Source: Triglochin maritima (taxonomy: Eukaryota > Streptophyta > Magnoliopsida > Alismatales > Juncaginaceae). From it: a DNA stretch of 64,000 bases. Shown here one piece after another: positions 51,783-63,060 of this stretch. Made by a program: the position numbers and the translations under genes. The notes beneath the pieces are model-generated. The model made no database searches and had not been told where the DNA came from. It saw only the letters and a program-made list of their open reading frames with translations. The DNA lies in contig OY821772.1 of the NCBI GenBank assembly GCA_963682175.1, positions 47,266,925 to 47,330,924 of the forward strand. Direction: 5' to 3'. Within the stretch, counting starts at the first letter, position 1, and every line of letters starts with the position of its first letter.

Positions 51783-52805
51783 CTACATGAAGTCATTGTC
51801 TTCCGCACAGTCTATGAGTTTCTGAATCATTTTTGTATCCTGCTTCGTCGGGTTATCTTTTTTCATCGAGAGTGTAACATGTCGATCTTTCTTTTTTGGA
51901 CATGTCTCTGAAAATTCATTTTTGCTACTTCCTCATTGATGAAGCATTCTTCTCTAACTTTGGCGGTGTATGCAATCTGAGCAGCAAGTTCAAATCTAAC
52001 ATTGATGGTTTCCCGAGGTTCTCTGATTGGGGACTATTTTCACCTTGTATTTCGGGGATGCAGGATATCCATCGCGACAAATACTCACCACATTTGCTCT
52101 AGAGATCAGAGACTCTCATTTAGGGTACCTACGCAATATGACCCAAACATCAAAATAAAGAAATTTGCACTTATGAGTTTGCTCATAGATCACATGAGCT
52201 TGTCGGATGACATCGTCGTCATTGTGGTTGCTCCTTTTCCGTCGGAATGCCTCATCGAAGCACCCGACCTACTTGTTGACAGACGATACAATCCTCCTTC
52301 ATCGTCCTTTTAATGACTCTGCTATTCTGCTCGGGGAGGTTTGTTTCTTCGACTGAGTCGTCGTAAGAACGTTTCACTCTGGTCCATAATGATTTGGACC
52401 TCTGGTTTGTCCATGTTACGACATTGCAACTGACTTCCATATGTGCCAACACGAGTCTCTCGTCCTCAGTTGTGGACCACGTCTTTGGCTTGCTTGTGTC
52501 GACGGTGTGGCGTGGTTGTTTACTCTGGGATGGTGGTGCGTATTCTTTGTCGTCGTGGGCCTCTTCTTCAGTGTTTGCAACATACGCACTACCTTCTCCG
52601 GATAAGTATACGCCATACATCTGATGGTGTGGGACTGGTTGGTTTTGGTTTGGTGGTGGGAATGGTGGTGCGTATTGAATTGGTAATTGTATGGCTGTTG
52701 GAATGATGGTTGGTAATATGGAAATGTTGGATATCCTTGTGGATAGAGTGGACGTGGATTGAATTGTGGACAACGGGAGGAATGATTGTGATTTAAGGAA
52801 GACAT
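51783..52805 (-). pseudogene. SANT/Myb-like accessory protein of PIF/Harbinger (broken)
   Basis: The start MSSLNHNHSSRCPQF opens a low-complexity Pro/Gln/His head. After a frameshift near 52600 the trihelix/SANT-like core reads TWSTTEDERLVLAHMEVS and SKSLWTRVKRSYDD. Further breaks follow. The recognisable C-terminal end is KKKDRHVTLSMKKDNPTK ... LIDCAEDNDFM with a stop at 51783-51785. This family is the DNA-binding partner of the PIF transposase and is often annotated in plants as NAM-associated or 'glutathione S-transferase T3-like'. Confidence 0.65.
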
Positions 52806-53098
52806 TGCAAACGAAGACGAGAGAAAGGGTAATATTGGATTTTTTGGTGAGTAGAATGGGGGTGGAGTGAAAGGTATATATAGGTTAGAATTAAGATCCG
52901 TTCCTACACTGTGTGGTCACGTGGGCACTGTGTAGTCATGCTCCTACTATGTTATGCGGGCACTATGTACACCACGAAATATCTTGGGTCACAGATTCTC
53001 TTCTTTCCTTGCACTCATATCTACTCCCAACTATAAATACACGAATAAACTTGGTTTCATCACATCTCCTTAGCTCCAACTACTAACTTATTCTCTCG

Positions 53099-53860
53099 AT
53101 GACGTCCTCTGATAAATCGTCTGGTTCAAAATCCACATCATCCGATGACGACAGCTGGGATGAGACTTTCGCCCTCTTGGACCGTGTAACGAAAATGGCA
53201 AGTCAATATGTGTATGAAATGGTTGCACGCCTTAGGAGTCGTCGAAGGAGAACTATGAACCCATATATATATATCGTGAGCATGGTTACAAACGCTTCAT
53301 TGCCGATTATTTTTCTGACAACCATGTGTATTCTGATACTATTTTCAAGTGAAAATTATGGATGTGAAAGCACGTCTTTCTGCGCATTTCTAATGTCATT
53401 GAAGCATCAGATGTCTTCTTCCAACGAGTACCAGATGCGACTGGTAGAATGAACATCTCGGGCTTACAAAAAAGTACATCAGCACTGTGAATGCTAGCCT
53501 ATGGCGTGGCAGCCGATGGAGTCGATGGGTATTTACGAATGAGTCCAACAACATCAAAATACACCCCCTCAAATTCTGTGAAGGTGTCATTAACAATTTC
53601 GGCGTGGAGTATCTACGACGGCCAACTGCAAATGACTTGGCACGACTTCTTTATGTTGGTGAGCAACGTGGAGTCCCATGCGTGATGGGGAGTATCGATT
53701 GTATACACTGAGAGTTGAAAAATTGTCCGGATGTCATAAAGATGTAGAACACGCTTTCAGAGTGTTGCAAGCGAGGTTCGCGATCGTCAGAAACCCGACT
53801 CTTGCATGGAGTAAGGATGCACTTAATAAAATAATGATAGTTTGCATTAATGCATAATAT
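53099..53860 (+). pseudogene. HARBI1-like PIF/Harbinger transposase (broken, internally deleted)
   Basis: The N-terminal acidic/Ser-rich head MTSSDKSSGSKSTSS is followed by frame-shifted pieces: HGYKRFIADYFSDN near 53285, MLAYGVAADGVDGYLRMS at 53491, EYLRRPTANDLARLL and GVPCVMGSIDCIH ending at 53711. Then the reading jumps to HAFRVLQARFAIVRNP near 53750-53800. The segment between IDCIH and HAFRVLQ, about 100 residues in family members, is missing and would have held catalytic residues. At least two frameshifts and one stop are visible. Confidence 0.75.
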
Positions 53861-54093
53861 GACGTGCAACGACCAGGGGTGCCACTATCAGGCATCGTCC
53901 ACGTCGGTCACTTCTTTTTTTGGTTTTAAAATTAGTTTAATTTGTAAATTAATTAGTATTGTTAAATATAATAATTTTGTTAATTAAATTTATTACTTAA
54001 ATAAATTTAAATTGTTAATTATTTTGATGATAATGTTTATTACTTTAACAATTTAAATTTATTTTTTAATAATTAATTTTCTACTCGTGTTCC

Positions 54094-54380
54094 TAGGGGT
54101 GATTTTCGGTCCAGGACCGGACCGGACTGGACCGGACCGAACCGGACCGGACCGGACCGAAACCCGAATTTTCGGGAAGTCGGGACCGAAGACCGGACCG
54201 AATAGGTTCGGTCCGGTCCGGTCCGGGTCGGTCCAAAACCCGAATTTTCCCCTTAAATTTTCGGTCCGGTCCGGACCGAAGACCGAATTTCCAAAATTTT
54301 GTGGACCGAAGACTGGACCGAAAAAATTCGGTCTGGTTCAGTCCGGGTGCCCGGACCGGACCGAATTTTGCTCACCCCTA
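54094..54380. mobile_element. hAT-like miniature element, GGACCGG-rich, with 8-bp target duplication (copy B)
   Basis: Begins TAGGGGTGATTTTCGGTCC and ends TTTTGCTCACCCCTA. It is flanked by a perfect 8-bp direct repeat, CGTGTTCC (54086-54093 and 54381-54388). The interior carries the same GGACCGGACC/CCGAATTTTC repeats as 22511-22789. Confidence 0.87.
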
Positions 54381-54388
54381 CGTGTTCC

Positions 54389-55356
54389 TTCGAAACATAC
54401 ATAGTAATAGTATATCTGATGACACATCATTCTCCTACTTGTGCGACTGTATCGTTAATATAAACATGTACCTCGACAATAGAGATCGAATTCAAAATAG
54501 AATGAAACATTTGTTGCTCAAAGCGAACTTGAGAAGAAAAAAATGACAACGACACAAGCGAAATGATGATTAAGAGTGTTTTCTTAAATTCTTTTTTTAT
54601 TCTGACCATTAATAATTGTAATGACATTTTAATATTTAATAATATTTTTCTGAGTTTTAAAAAGTTGTGATGAGAGATAATGCTGATTCAACAAAATCAC
54701 ATTTATGAAAATATTATTGTCGACGACCCAACAGGAAAAACAAAAGTAATTTTTTTACATCGAAGAACTCAACTAAATATCATATTAATTGTAGTTTGTC
54801 TAGTGTCCTTACGATGAGTTGTACATTGTGGTCCTAACTTTTAAAACGTTACATACTTAGACCCCGTTTGGATGTCCAAAAACCAACTACAGTGTTGGCT
54901 GCACATCCAAACGGGGTTGGAGCTCCTCAGAAGCTTAGCTCCAGCACGCAAAACAATACAAGAATTATAATGGAATGGAGAAACTGGGGTGGGGAGCTTC
55001 TCAGCTCCTTTAAAATTATGATTTTGTTTGGATCAATTTACCTTATGCATCATTTGGAGATCAATCATGTGTTAAAATTTTGATTTTTTAATTAAAAAAT
55101 AAAAAAATAAAAACATATTTTCATCCAAAAAAATTGAAAAAAACATTTAAAACAAATTTAAAATGAATTTTTATTTAATCAAAGTTTGTGGACAATTTAA
55201 GAATTTCCTTTGACAATACATCACACACTACGAGAAACCTTCTGCTTATCCAAACAACTATTTGACCTTCAAAAAGAAACTGCTCCTGGATTCATATTCA
55301 CAGAAGTTGACTTCCCATCAAAAGCTAACATTTGGGAGCTGCATCCTAACTCACCC
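54389..55356. other. Intergenic with a 15-bp palindrome
   Basis: No gene. Inverted arms accccgtttggatgt (54861-54875) and acatccaaacggggt (54903-54917) could be the termini of a very small or nested TIR element. Confidence 0.45.
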
Positions 55357-55359
55357 TTA

Positions 55360-56057
55360 GAGCATTTGTTGTCATGACCTGGATGAGCTAGGTCATCCAC
55401 TTTCTCTCTCTTATCTCTCTCCTCCAAATGACATGTCACGTCATCATGACACAACCTCATCGTTTTCCATCATTATTCACTAATTAATCATGACCTAGGT
55501 CATCCCACTTCGCTTTCCTCCACATCATTAATTTATTTCTCAACTTTTATTCTATTCCAAAATCATTTATATTTACCAAAAACATTAATAATTCGAACAA
55601 AATATATATTAATTAGCAAATAATAAAAAATATTAATAATAAAGCAAAATACATATTTATTTAAACGATTGTACGTAACACAATACAACAAAATACAACG
55701 TTTTTTTGAATCGACACTCTATTATTATACTTCAGATATTGATTCGTTTACCTGTTTATTTACGTCTGTGTTTTTTTAAATTATTCCAGTTATTTAAAAT
55801 AAATTTTAATCAATACTCAACTATTTTCAAAATAATACCCTAAATCATTTAAACCCAATTATATACACACAAAAAATTAAAACAAAAAAACTTAAATCAT
55901 AACTATTTATCAAAATATAAACCCTAATTATTATACCAATAACAAAACAAAACCAAAAAATAAAAAATAAAAAACCCCAATCGACGCCCAATGCACCGGA
56001 CGACCAAGTCAGGATCGTCCCGGGTCGTGGGTGTGGGATGACCCGTTAAGGATGCAC
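55360..56057. mobile_element. PIF/Harbinger-like non-autonomous element, ~700 bp, TTA target
   Basis: The left end GAGCATTTGTTGTCATGACC and the right end (complement GTGCATCCTTAACGGGTCAT) share the G(A/T)GCAT start and the GTCAT box. TTA occurs directly on both sides (55357-55359 and 56058-56060). The interior is AT-rich with no protein. Confidence 0.6.
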
Positions 56058-56060
56058 TTA

Positions 56061-59000
56061 CATCTACCCTTTACCTTTTTAAGTGTTAGCAATTTGACAT
56101 CCTATGTTAGTTTATGGTTTTTTCTCGTTAGCTCTAAAAATATTTCCAAATCATCATCTACTTGAATCTGTTAAAATACTCCAAAAACAAATCAAGTTGA
56201 GAAAATTTTGATAAACAGACTATTACTTGGTTATTCGGTTCGGTTTGTGTTTATTTGGCCAAGGTAGACTACCGGAGTATTGCAAATGATTCAAGTAGAA
56301 AGTAGTTTAAGACGGTCAAAAAGCCTAACAGAAAGAGAGAAATTGCCAACATCGGAAAAGTCAAGAGAATCACATACAATATGTAAGATAAAAAATACAA
56401 TATGAGTGAAAAGGTAGAACAACAAAATGCAATAACCTTTCATTTTATTTTAGATATCCCACGGTGCCGACAAATATCTCCAAAAGAAATATTGAAATTC
56501 AGACCAAGTTCTGGTTGGACAGTAGTGCGTCTCAATGGCTCATTCAGACATGACAACCAATAAACATCAAGCAAACTCTTATTGGTTCGATGGAAACATC
56601 ATTGCGACCAGCCCATCGTTTTGTTGATCCCATCCATAGCATCTGCCCACGTCCCAATCGATTTGAGTTTTAATACAGATAACGCATTATTACGTGCTAA
56701 AGAGTCCATGCCGACAATTAATATTTTACAAAATTACGCTGTAAGTTTGTTGTCTTGTTCTTGTTATTAGCTTCTTTTGCATCACTGTCAATTATACCTA
56801 AATTATAGGCGAAAAAAAATACTATCACATATTGTTGGACATCACCTAGTTTTTAGATGGTAACAACTATGTACTCTTTATTTTACACCCATTTTGCATA
56901 TTGTTGGACGAGGACAATGCCGGAGCCACATAGGGGCAGAGAGGGCTGGAGCCCTCCCTGAAGTGGGGATTTTGGAAGCGATCACACCTCTACCAGACTA
57001 CTACCAGTCCACAGTCCTATCTCCTTTCAGAAAGAGTGGATATACGTTTATGAATGGAAAGAAATGAAAGATGAAATAATTCTTTGAGCAGCAAAAAGCT
57101 CATTTAAAATGTTACAAGTAGCATATATTAGTATATGCTATATTAGTATATTACCCGAACCCAACAAGACACGTAGAAAAGAAAATAAAAAGAGGGACCT
57201 CAATCCTATCACAGTAGGTAAAGAAGTGATTCTTATAAACATGCTTTCTGAACAAATATGATCTTATATTCTTATGTTTATTTAGACTTTTCAGATGATA
57301 TGAAAGCTATTTTAGAGGGCCTTAAACAGCTAATCAAGGAACATAATTAACATATTCAATCACCAGGGAAGGAATGCTAAAAAACAATGTCTCATTTACA
57401 ACAGATAACATATCTCTGTATGAAAAGTAACTAGTATTCTTTCCGATTCTCTGAGCAATACCTAAAGAAAGGGCATTTGCTTCAACAGTTCCATGATAAT
57501 CACAGTTTATATTTTATAATAGCATTATCAACAGGTGAGACAAACAACTGAACAAGTAGTGTCCTGAAAAGTGATGATCTAATGGGGTCCTTTAAAATGG
57601 ATAATAAGTGGTACATTTTAATAGATAATATATCAAAAGATCAAGCTGGTCAAAAAAAATATTTTGCTTCCCTGCAGATAGCTGCAACACAATGTAATTT
57701 GATTTCGATAGGAGGTTGTTTTGTTGCTTATAAACCAACTTTTCAATTAGTCCATCCATTAAAAGAAAGTATTGCAACGTCCAAAATTGGAGTAGGATTA
57801 TCTTTGAATTTAAGTGGTCAAGTGGAAGTAAGCACTCCATTGTGAGCTGGAAAAAGAGAGGAGAGAAAAAATATCTTGATATTCACAGCCTTAAGGAGGA
57901 TAGTGAACCGTGAAGGGAGAAAGATACCAAACCTACAAGGGATTATTACACTTAGTCCCCATGGATGCCTGGACGAATACAACTAAGAGGAGAAAGTGCA
58001 ACATGAGGCTGATGACAGATCGGAAAAGTTGGTCAGGATTTAAATTGGCAGCAAGAGCACTAGACTGAGGCTTGGCTTGGTTTATACAAGCAAGCCCAAA
58101 TTATTAAAGCCTTGTACTTGCGCTAGTGTAAACCTTAGGCTTGCATGGAACTGGACGATTTTGCCTTGCAGGTGCATGTCAAGGTGTAGAGAAACACTTG
58201 TTTCTGTTTATGAAACTATCCTGGAAATCTGTAGCACATTGTTTCTGTTTATGAGACTATCCTGGAATTTTATAGCTCAAGGAACATGTATTGCTTCTGG
58301 ATTTAAATCTTTGAACAGGTTAAGTTCAAAACTTTCTAGATGTCAGCTTAGTCTGTTTAAGGCTTTAAGCTTAACAATTGGCCTTCAATTAGGGTCATTG
58401 ACTTATTGCTAGTATAATATTCAAAATTAACCTTGTTTCTGAATTTGATGACAATAGTCATCAACACACAAGATAAACATTAGCAACTTAACACTGAAAT
58501 CTGAAGTGAAAACTATGATAAAGTTTCATTCTTGCTAAATTGGTAGAACCGTAATTGTTTTGAAGCTTGACATCCAAGATCAAGTATATGACAGGGCAAG
58601 TAAAGACACATCATGAATATGATCTGTGAGTGTGTGAACCATGAGGATGCTGCTGGAAGAGAAACATAATTAAAGAGGCACGGAGAAAACCAAAGCGATT
58701 ACACCTAGGATGTCTCCGTGATTTTAGTTTGCCTACCTCTTGGAGACTTGGACCGTCAAATCAGCTCAAAGCTTAAGAGTTGCACAAGTTGAGTTTGAGA
58801 ACGTATAAAATCGAGCGGAATCGAGCCTAAACATGTGTAAAAGATCAAGAACCCGGGATAGTATTGATATGGTCAAGTTCAGGTCATTTACAACCCCAGG
58901 TCTAGAGCATAAAATTTGTTGTGAAAACTTAATGTATCTATCCTCTATAGGTAGACCAGGTATTTCCATTACTCAATTTTTTCTCAAGGTTTATCTGGAT

Positions 59001-59420
59001 CGCCGTAAAAAATACTAAGCACCCATATTGTGCAGCAACAGTTCTCAAGGCGAGGAGTTCCATTTCACCACCGTACATACAAATTTTATGCCACTCGGAC
59101 CATAAAAGACCGACCGACAACAGTGATTTTGTGAATCAAACACCGTGTCATTTGTGGAATAGAGAATTGCAAAATCCTCCAAAAAAAAATGAACCCATAA
59201 ATTATTAGTTGTGTGAATCAACATTATCGTGAACAAACAATAGCGCATGCTAATTGATAACTATTCGTGAGGAAAAATCATCGAAGGCACACTCGAGTGG
59301 AACGCATGTTTTGGGAATAATCATTAGGTGATAATAATAATAATAATAATGTTAGAAAAATAAACACAGCTTCCAACTACAAACCCAAACAGAAAACCCT
59401 AAAAGCAGAAATTTTGGGGA
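56061..59420. other. Intergenic, no gene recognised
   Basis: Several short frames occur, the longest ~110 codons, but none resembles a known family or has a convincing exon context. A (TAA)n microsatellite lies at about 59331-59350. The part next to 59421 should include the 3' UTR of the DUF1764 gene. Confidence 0.4.
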
Positions 59421-59825
59421 TCAGAAGCAGCAGGAGCAGTCGAAGGGACAAAGCGGAGTACCTCCGGCGTCGGGGTTGCCGATCCCCAACTCGTCAGTGG
59501 AGTATATGCTCATCCCATCCGCCGTCTTCCTCCACTTCTTCTTCTTATTATTATTATCACTACTATTCGTCTCCTCGTCCTCCGCAACCGTCGCCGATCT
59601 CTTGAACTTCTTCTTGTTCTTCTTCTCCTCCGCTTTGGTCTCCTTTTGCTTGGCTTTCTTCTTGCTCTTGATGTCCTTGAAGATCTCGTCGATCTCGTGC
59701 CCAAACTTGCGTTTTGGGGAAGGATGGGTTTGTTCTTCTTTGTTGTTGTTTTGGTGGTCGGAGGAGGGAGAGGATGGCGCTAGGGTTTTGGGTTTGGATT
59801 TGGATTTGGGGATTGGAGTCGACAT
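59421..59825 (-). CDS. DUF1764 family protein, 134 aa
   Basis: A single uninterrupted exon. The N-terminal half is basic and low-complexity (KSKSKPK, then KRKFGHEIDEIFKDIKSKKK), followed by a long Lys/Glu-rich stretch. The C-terminus WRKTADGMSIYSTDELGIG ... GGTPLCPFDCSCCF is the signature of the DUF1764 family, a small eukaryotic protein of unknown function that is strongly conserved only at this tail. The Lys-rich body suggests a nucleic-acid or nucleolar location, which is inference. The Met at 59825 opens the only long frame and is followed by the usual length for the family. Confidence 0.88.
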   Translation of the reverse strand: MSTPIPKSKSKPKTLAPSSPSSDHQNNNKEEQTHPSPKRKFGHEIDEIFKDIKSKKKAKQKETKAEEKKNKKKFKRSATVAEDEETNSSDNNNKKKKWRKTADGMSIYSTDELGIGNPDAGGTPLCPFDCSCCF

Positions 59826-60012
59826 GGTTGGATCCGTGACGTCTTGGGCTCACCTTCAACACAGGAATTTTTTTTTGCGGCCGGCCGCCGGCCTATGAAA
59901 AATAATGGTCCTTTTGCTTCTTCGTTCTTGCAAAACATCTTATTTTGATTCTAATCGCTTTACGAAAATGTTGTTGAGAAATCATCTTTTCTTTTCTTTT
60001 CCTTTTATGAAG

Positions 60013-61099
60013 CTGAATTGCTAAACATCGCCCCAAAATTACTTAAATCGCCCCTTGAAATTACCATTTTGCCCTTCTCTGATTTCTACTGCTATAACGC
60101 GACATTTTACCCTCCTTTCACTCATCTCTCTTCATATTCCTCTTATAATCATAAAAAATAATGTTTTGGAGGTCAGTAATGAGCCAACGGACACCCCAGT
60201 GTACTCGAATCTGGTAAAATATCTAACATCTTTTTAATAAAAAAATAATAAAAAATTACGGGCTTCCGACGGAGCCGCCCCCACGAAGGAGGGGGCGTCT
60301 GGCTAAGACGCCTCCCCTATGACGCCCCCTCCTACGTGGGGGCGGCTCCGTCGGACGCCCGTAAATTATTATTATTTTTTATTATTTTTTAAAAAGATAA
60401 TTGATTATAAATTTAGATAATTCTTAAATTAATTAATTAATAAGTTAATAATTACTATATTCGGATGACCGATACCCCTTCGGTACACCCGAACGACCTG
60501 TCGATGTGGTATTTGTAAGTCAGGATGTTTTACCACCGGGGGATTTTGGAACTTAAAAAATGTTGGATCTGGAATTTTTTTGAATCTTCATCACTTGCAA
60601 AAAAACTCATTGTAATCCGACCGGTTACCACCGAAAACTTGCAAAGAAACGTCAAATAATTTGAGATAACACACCGTATAATTTTAATTTGACAATTTTT
60701 TTAAAAAAAACGGGACGTCTGGCTAAGACGTATGTACAATCGTGGAGGTGTCTGGCTAAGACGCCTCCACCATGGTTGATGCGTCTTAGCTAGACGCTTA
60801 GACCATGGTACAGGCGTCTTACCATCATGGAGGCGTCTGGCTACGACGCCTCAACCATGGTGGAGGCGTCTTAGCCAGACGCCAGAGTCGGAAAACAAAA
60901 TTCGTCTCCGTTACTTCGCCTGATCTAGGTGTTTCGCCAGACATTTTCGTGGTGTTGGTACTAGGAATGTTAGTAAAACTGAGTCAAAAACCTTGTTTAA
61001 AGACACGGGACGATATGGGTATTAAATATATTGTTAAGGGCAATTTGGTAATTTCAAGGGGCGATTTAAGTAGTTTTGGGGCGACGTTTAGTAGTTCCC
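60013..61099. mobile_element. Mutator-like non-autonomous element with ~65-bp TIRs and 9-bp target duplication
   Basis: A perfect 9-bp direct repeat, TTTATGAAG, flanks it (60004-60012 and 61100-61108). The long inverted ends share CTAAAC(A/G)TCGCCCCAAAA and ACTTAAATCGCCCCTTGAAA. Long TIRs plus a 9-bp duplication are the MULE signature. The interior has a GC-rich hairpin (60259-60364) and a cluster of TGGCTAAGACGCC inverted repeats (60715-60885), but no protein. Confidence 0.85.
60259..60364. repeat. GC-rich hairpin, ~45-bp arms
   Basis: The left arm, containing ccgacggagccgcccccacg and ggagggggcgtc, is mirrored by the right arm, gacgccccctcc and cgtgggggcggctccgtcgg. A ~20-base loop, tggctaagacgcctccccta, lies between them. 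The arms match almost perfectly apart from one or two bases. Confidence 0.9.
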
Positions 61100-61232
61100 T
61101 TTATGAAGATATAAGAATAAGATGACATTATTTTTGTGGTGGGTGTTTGCATTTACCTCCTGAAAAAAGTGAAATTTCTTGCTCTTTCTTTTATCTAACT
61201 TCCGTGACAATGCATGTGTAAGATCGTGTGTA

Positions 61233-61663
61233 TATGGGTGCAACTCGAATAATTTGACTCGGATACCTACTATATTCGAATTCGAATACCATATTCCATT
61301 ACCAAATTCGAATTCGAATTCAGTAGAACTATCTGAATCTGAAACTTCAAAATTTTCGAATACTAATTGGTATTCGGATATTATCTGAAATTGAATATAT
61401 ATATATATATATTGTAATTAATTTTTGAATCAAAATTTTCGAATACTAAATTTTTGAATACTAATTTGTGTATTTGACTATGTATTTGAATAATTTGTAT
61501 AATTCGAATTTTAAATAGCTTGTATTCGAATTCTAATTGGTAACTTTTTTAAACCAAATTCGTATCCGAAATTAAATTGGTAACATTGAACTTACTAAAT
61601 ACCAACTAAAAAGAAATTTTCGAATCGAATACTCAGATAGTTGGTAACCATTTGCATCCCTAT
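61233..61663. mobile_element. hAT-like miniature element with ATTCGAATTC-rich interior
   Basis: The left end TATGGGTGCAACTCG is mirrored by the right end, whose complement is ATAGGGATGCAAATGG. The flanks gtgtgtat and tcgtgtat agree at six of eight positions, so an old 8-bp duplication is plausible. The interior is packed with palindromic TTCGAA/GAATTC motifs. Confidence 0.55.
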
Positions 61664-61729
61664 TCGTGTATGACCATAATCCTAATCGAATACTCAATAT
61701 CTATTATTGCTTAATCAAATATGTGCAAC

Positions 61730-63060
61730 GAAATTTAAACAAGCAAGCAAAGATAGAAATATGCAAACCACACAAAGGCACTAGAAGATTTTATAGAGGT
61801 TTGGCCTCCCGCCTACTTCCTTTATTGCAAGCTTCGCTCGATCTCATTCGAGTTCCACATACGTCTTCACTATCAATCTCGTTCCGGGCCGAGATTAAGC
61901 CTTTTACAACACAAGCTCTGCGAACAATTCTCGCTAGCTTGATTTTTTCCTCTCACAAACCGAGAAGGAACACTTCAGGCTTTCACCGAAATCATTGTTT
62001 TTTTGACAAACAAATGAGTAGAATACACTTTCTAAACTTGAACACACTTTGAATATGATTTGCCTATGATCAAATGTGTGAAATTTAGGCTGAGTGTAGG
62101 AATGAGGAATTGAAGACTTGAGAGTTTCTCTTAGATGTGTATGACAATTTGGAATGTGAGAGTTGTCTAATTGTATAAAGGGAACATCTATTTATAAGTT
62201 CTTAAGGGTTTACAGTCGTTTGGGCAAGTTTAGAAAGATTTTGTGTAAGATACACAAATTCGGTTCACCGAATCGGTTATACCGGTCGACCGGTTGGTCA
62301 ATTTTGGCTACAACTTAAGTTCACTTAAGTGAATGGTCGAACTAGCTAAGGGGATTGGTCGACCGTTCTAGGGTTTTTGGTCAGATAAAATAGAATCGGT
62401 CGAAAAGGACAAATTGTTCGACGGGAAACATCCAAACACTCCTGGGTTTAAGAAGAATTTGAGTTTCGGTCGACCAAGGTCTAGGAGACGTTCGACCGGA
62501 AACTTCCAGAGTGTTCAGGGTGACCAAGAAATGTTGGATCAAGAGACCGCTACAAAAGTTTCAGGCGACCGGAAGTTTGGTAAAATAGGGGGTTTGGGAA
62601 ATTCAACTGTTGTAGAATACGACAAGTCTAACGGTCATGTGACACGTGTAGACGGTCGAACTAAAGGCACTAAACGGTCGACCGGTTTAACATTAAATCT
62701 TGTAACAGAATAAACAACCCAATCGGTCGAACAAAGAACTCGTTCCGGTTGACCGATTTGGTCCTGACAGTTCAAGTAAGGTTTAAGTGTTTTCCGGTTC
62801 TAGTTTGATTGTTATATTGTAGTCCAATTGATGTGAAATTTTGTGTGTGACTTTTATAGGGAACCTAGTGTGTGTTTAAGTTTATTTTAGCTCAAGTATG
62901 TTCAATTACTCAAAGTTCATAAGACTCAAAATAAATCAAGATTACATGTTTTCAAATGAGCTTTATTACATGTCTTGACTTCATTTCCTTTCTTCCTTGA
63001 GTCTTGATCATTTGTATAAGTTAGCACAATGCAATATATATGTTATGCAATATGTGTAGG
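61730..63060. mobile_element. LTR-like retrotransposon sequence with GGTCGACC-rich core
   Basis: Contains a segment typical of some plant copia LTRs (attttatagaggtttggcct, then cgctcgatctcattcgag, 61790-61960) and a tract rich in CGGTCGACCG variants (62220-62760). No TG...CA pair with a target duplication could be fixed, and no pol gene is present. The 128-codon frame at 61666-62052 runs through the LTR-like part and is not considered a gene. Confidence 0.35.

Larger units (their letters stand above)
51031..53940. mobile_element. Decayed PIF/Harbinger element with two divergent ORF remnants
   Basis: The left terminus GAGCATGGTTAACGGG is preceded by TAA (51028-51030), the 3-bp target type of this superfamily. 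Inside, a SANT/Myb-like accessory ORF runs on the minus strand (52805-51783) and a HARBI1-like transposase on the plus strand (53099-53860), with an intergenic stretch of ~290 bp between their starts. The right terminus was not found and may be deleted. Both ORFs are broken, so the element is dead. Confidence 0.65.

Noticed and set aside
54861..54917. 15-bp inverted arms around a 27-base loop as a miniature transposon
   Set aside because: Too short and without a target duplication; reported only as a palindrome.
56920..57010. Segment resembling the 'GCCGGAGCCAC...GGGGC' start of a common plant repeat
   Set aside because: Only one end is suggestive; no matching terminus or target duplication was found.
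57582..57845. 87-codon frame (MGSFKMDNKWYILIDN...)
   Set aside because: Smooth amino-acid composition made me look twice, but I recognise no family, and there is no exon context or neighbour support.
59476..59898. 140-codon plus-strand frame rich in Ser/Phe/Leu
   Set aside because: Antisense of the DUF1764 gene; its runs mirror the Lys/Glu codons of the real gene.
61666..62052. 128-codon plus-strand frame
   Set aside because: It lies across LTR-like sequence and shows no domain.
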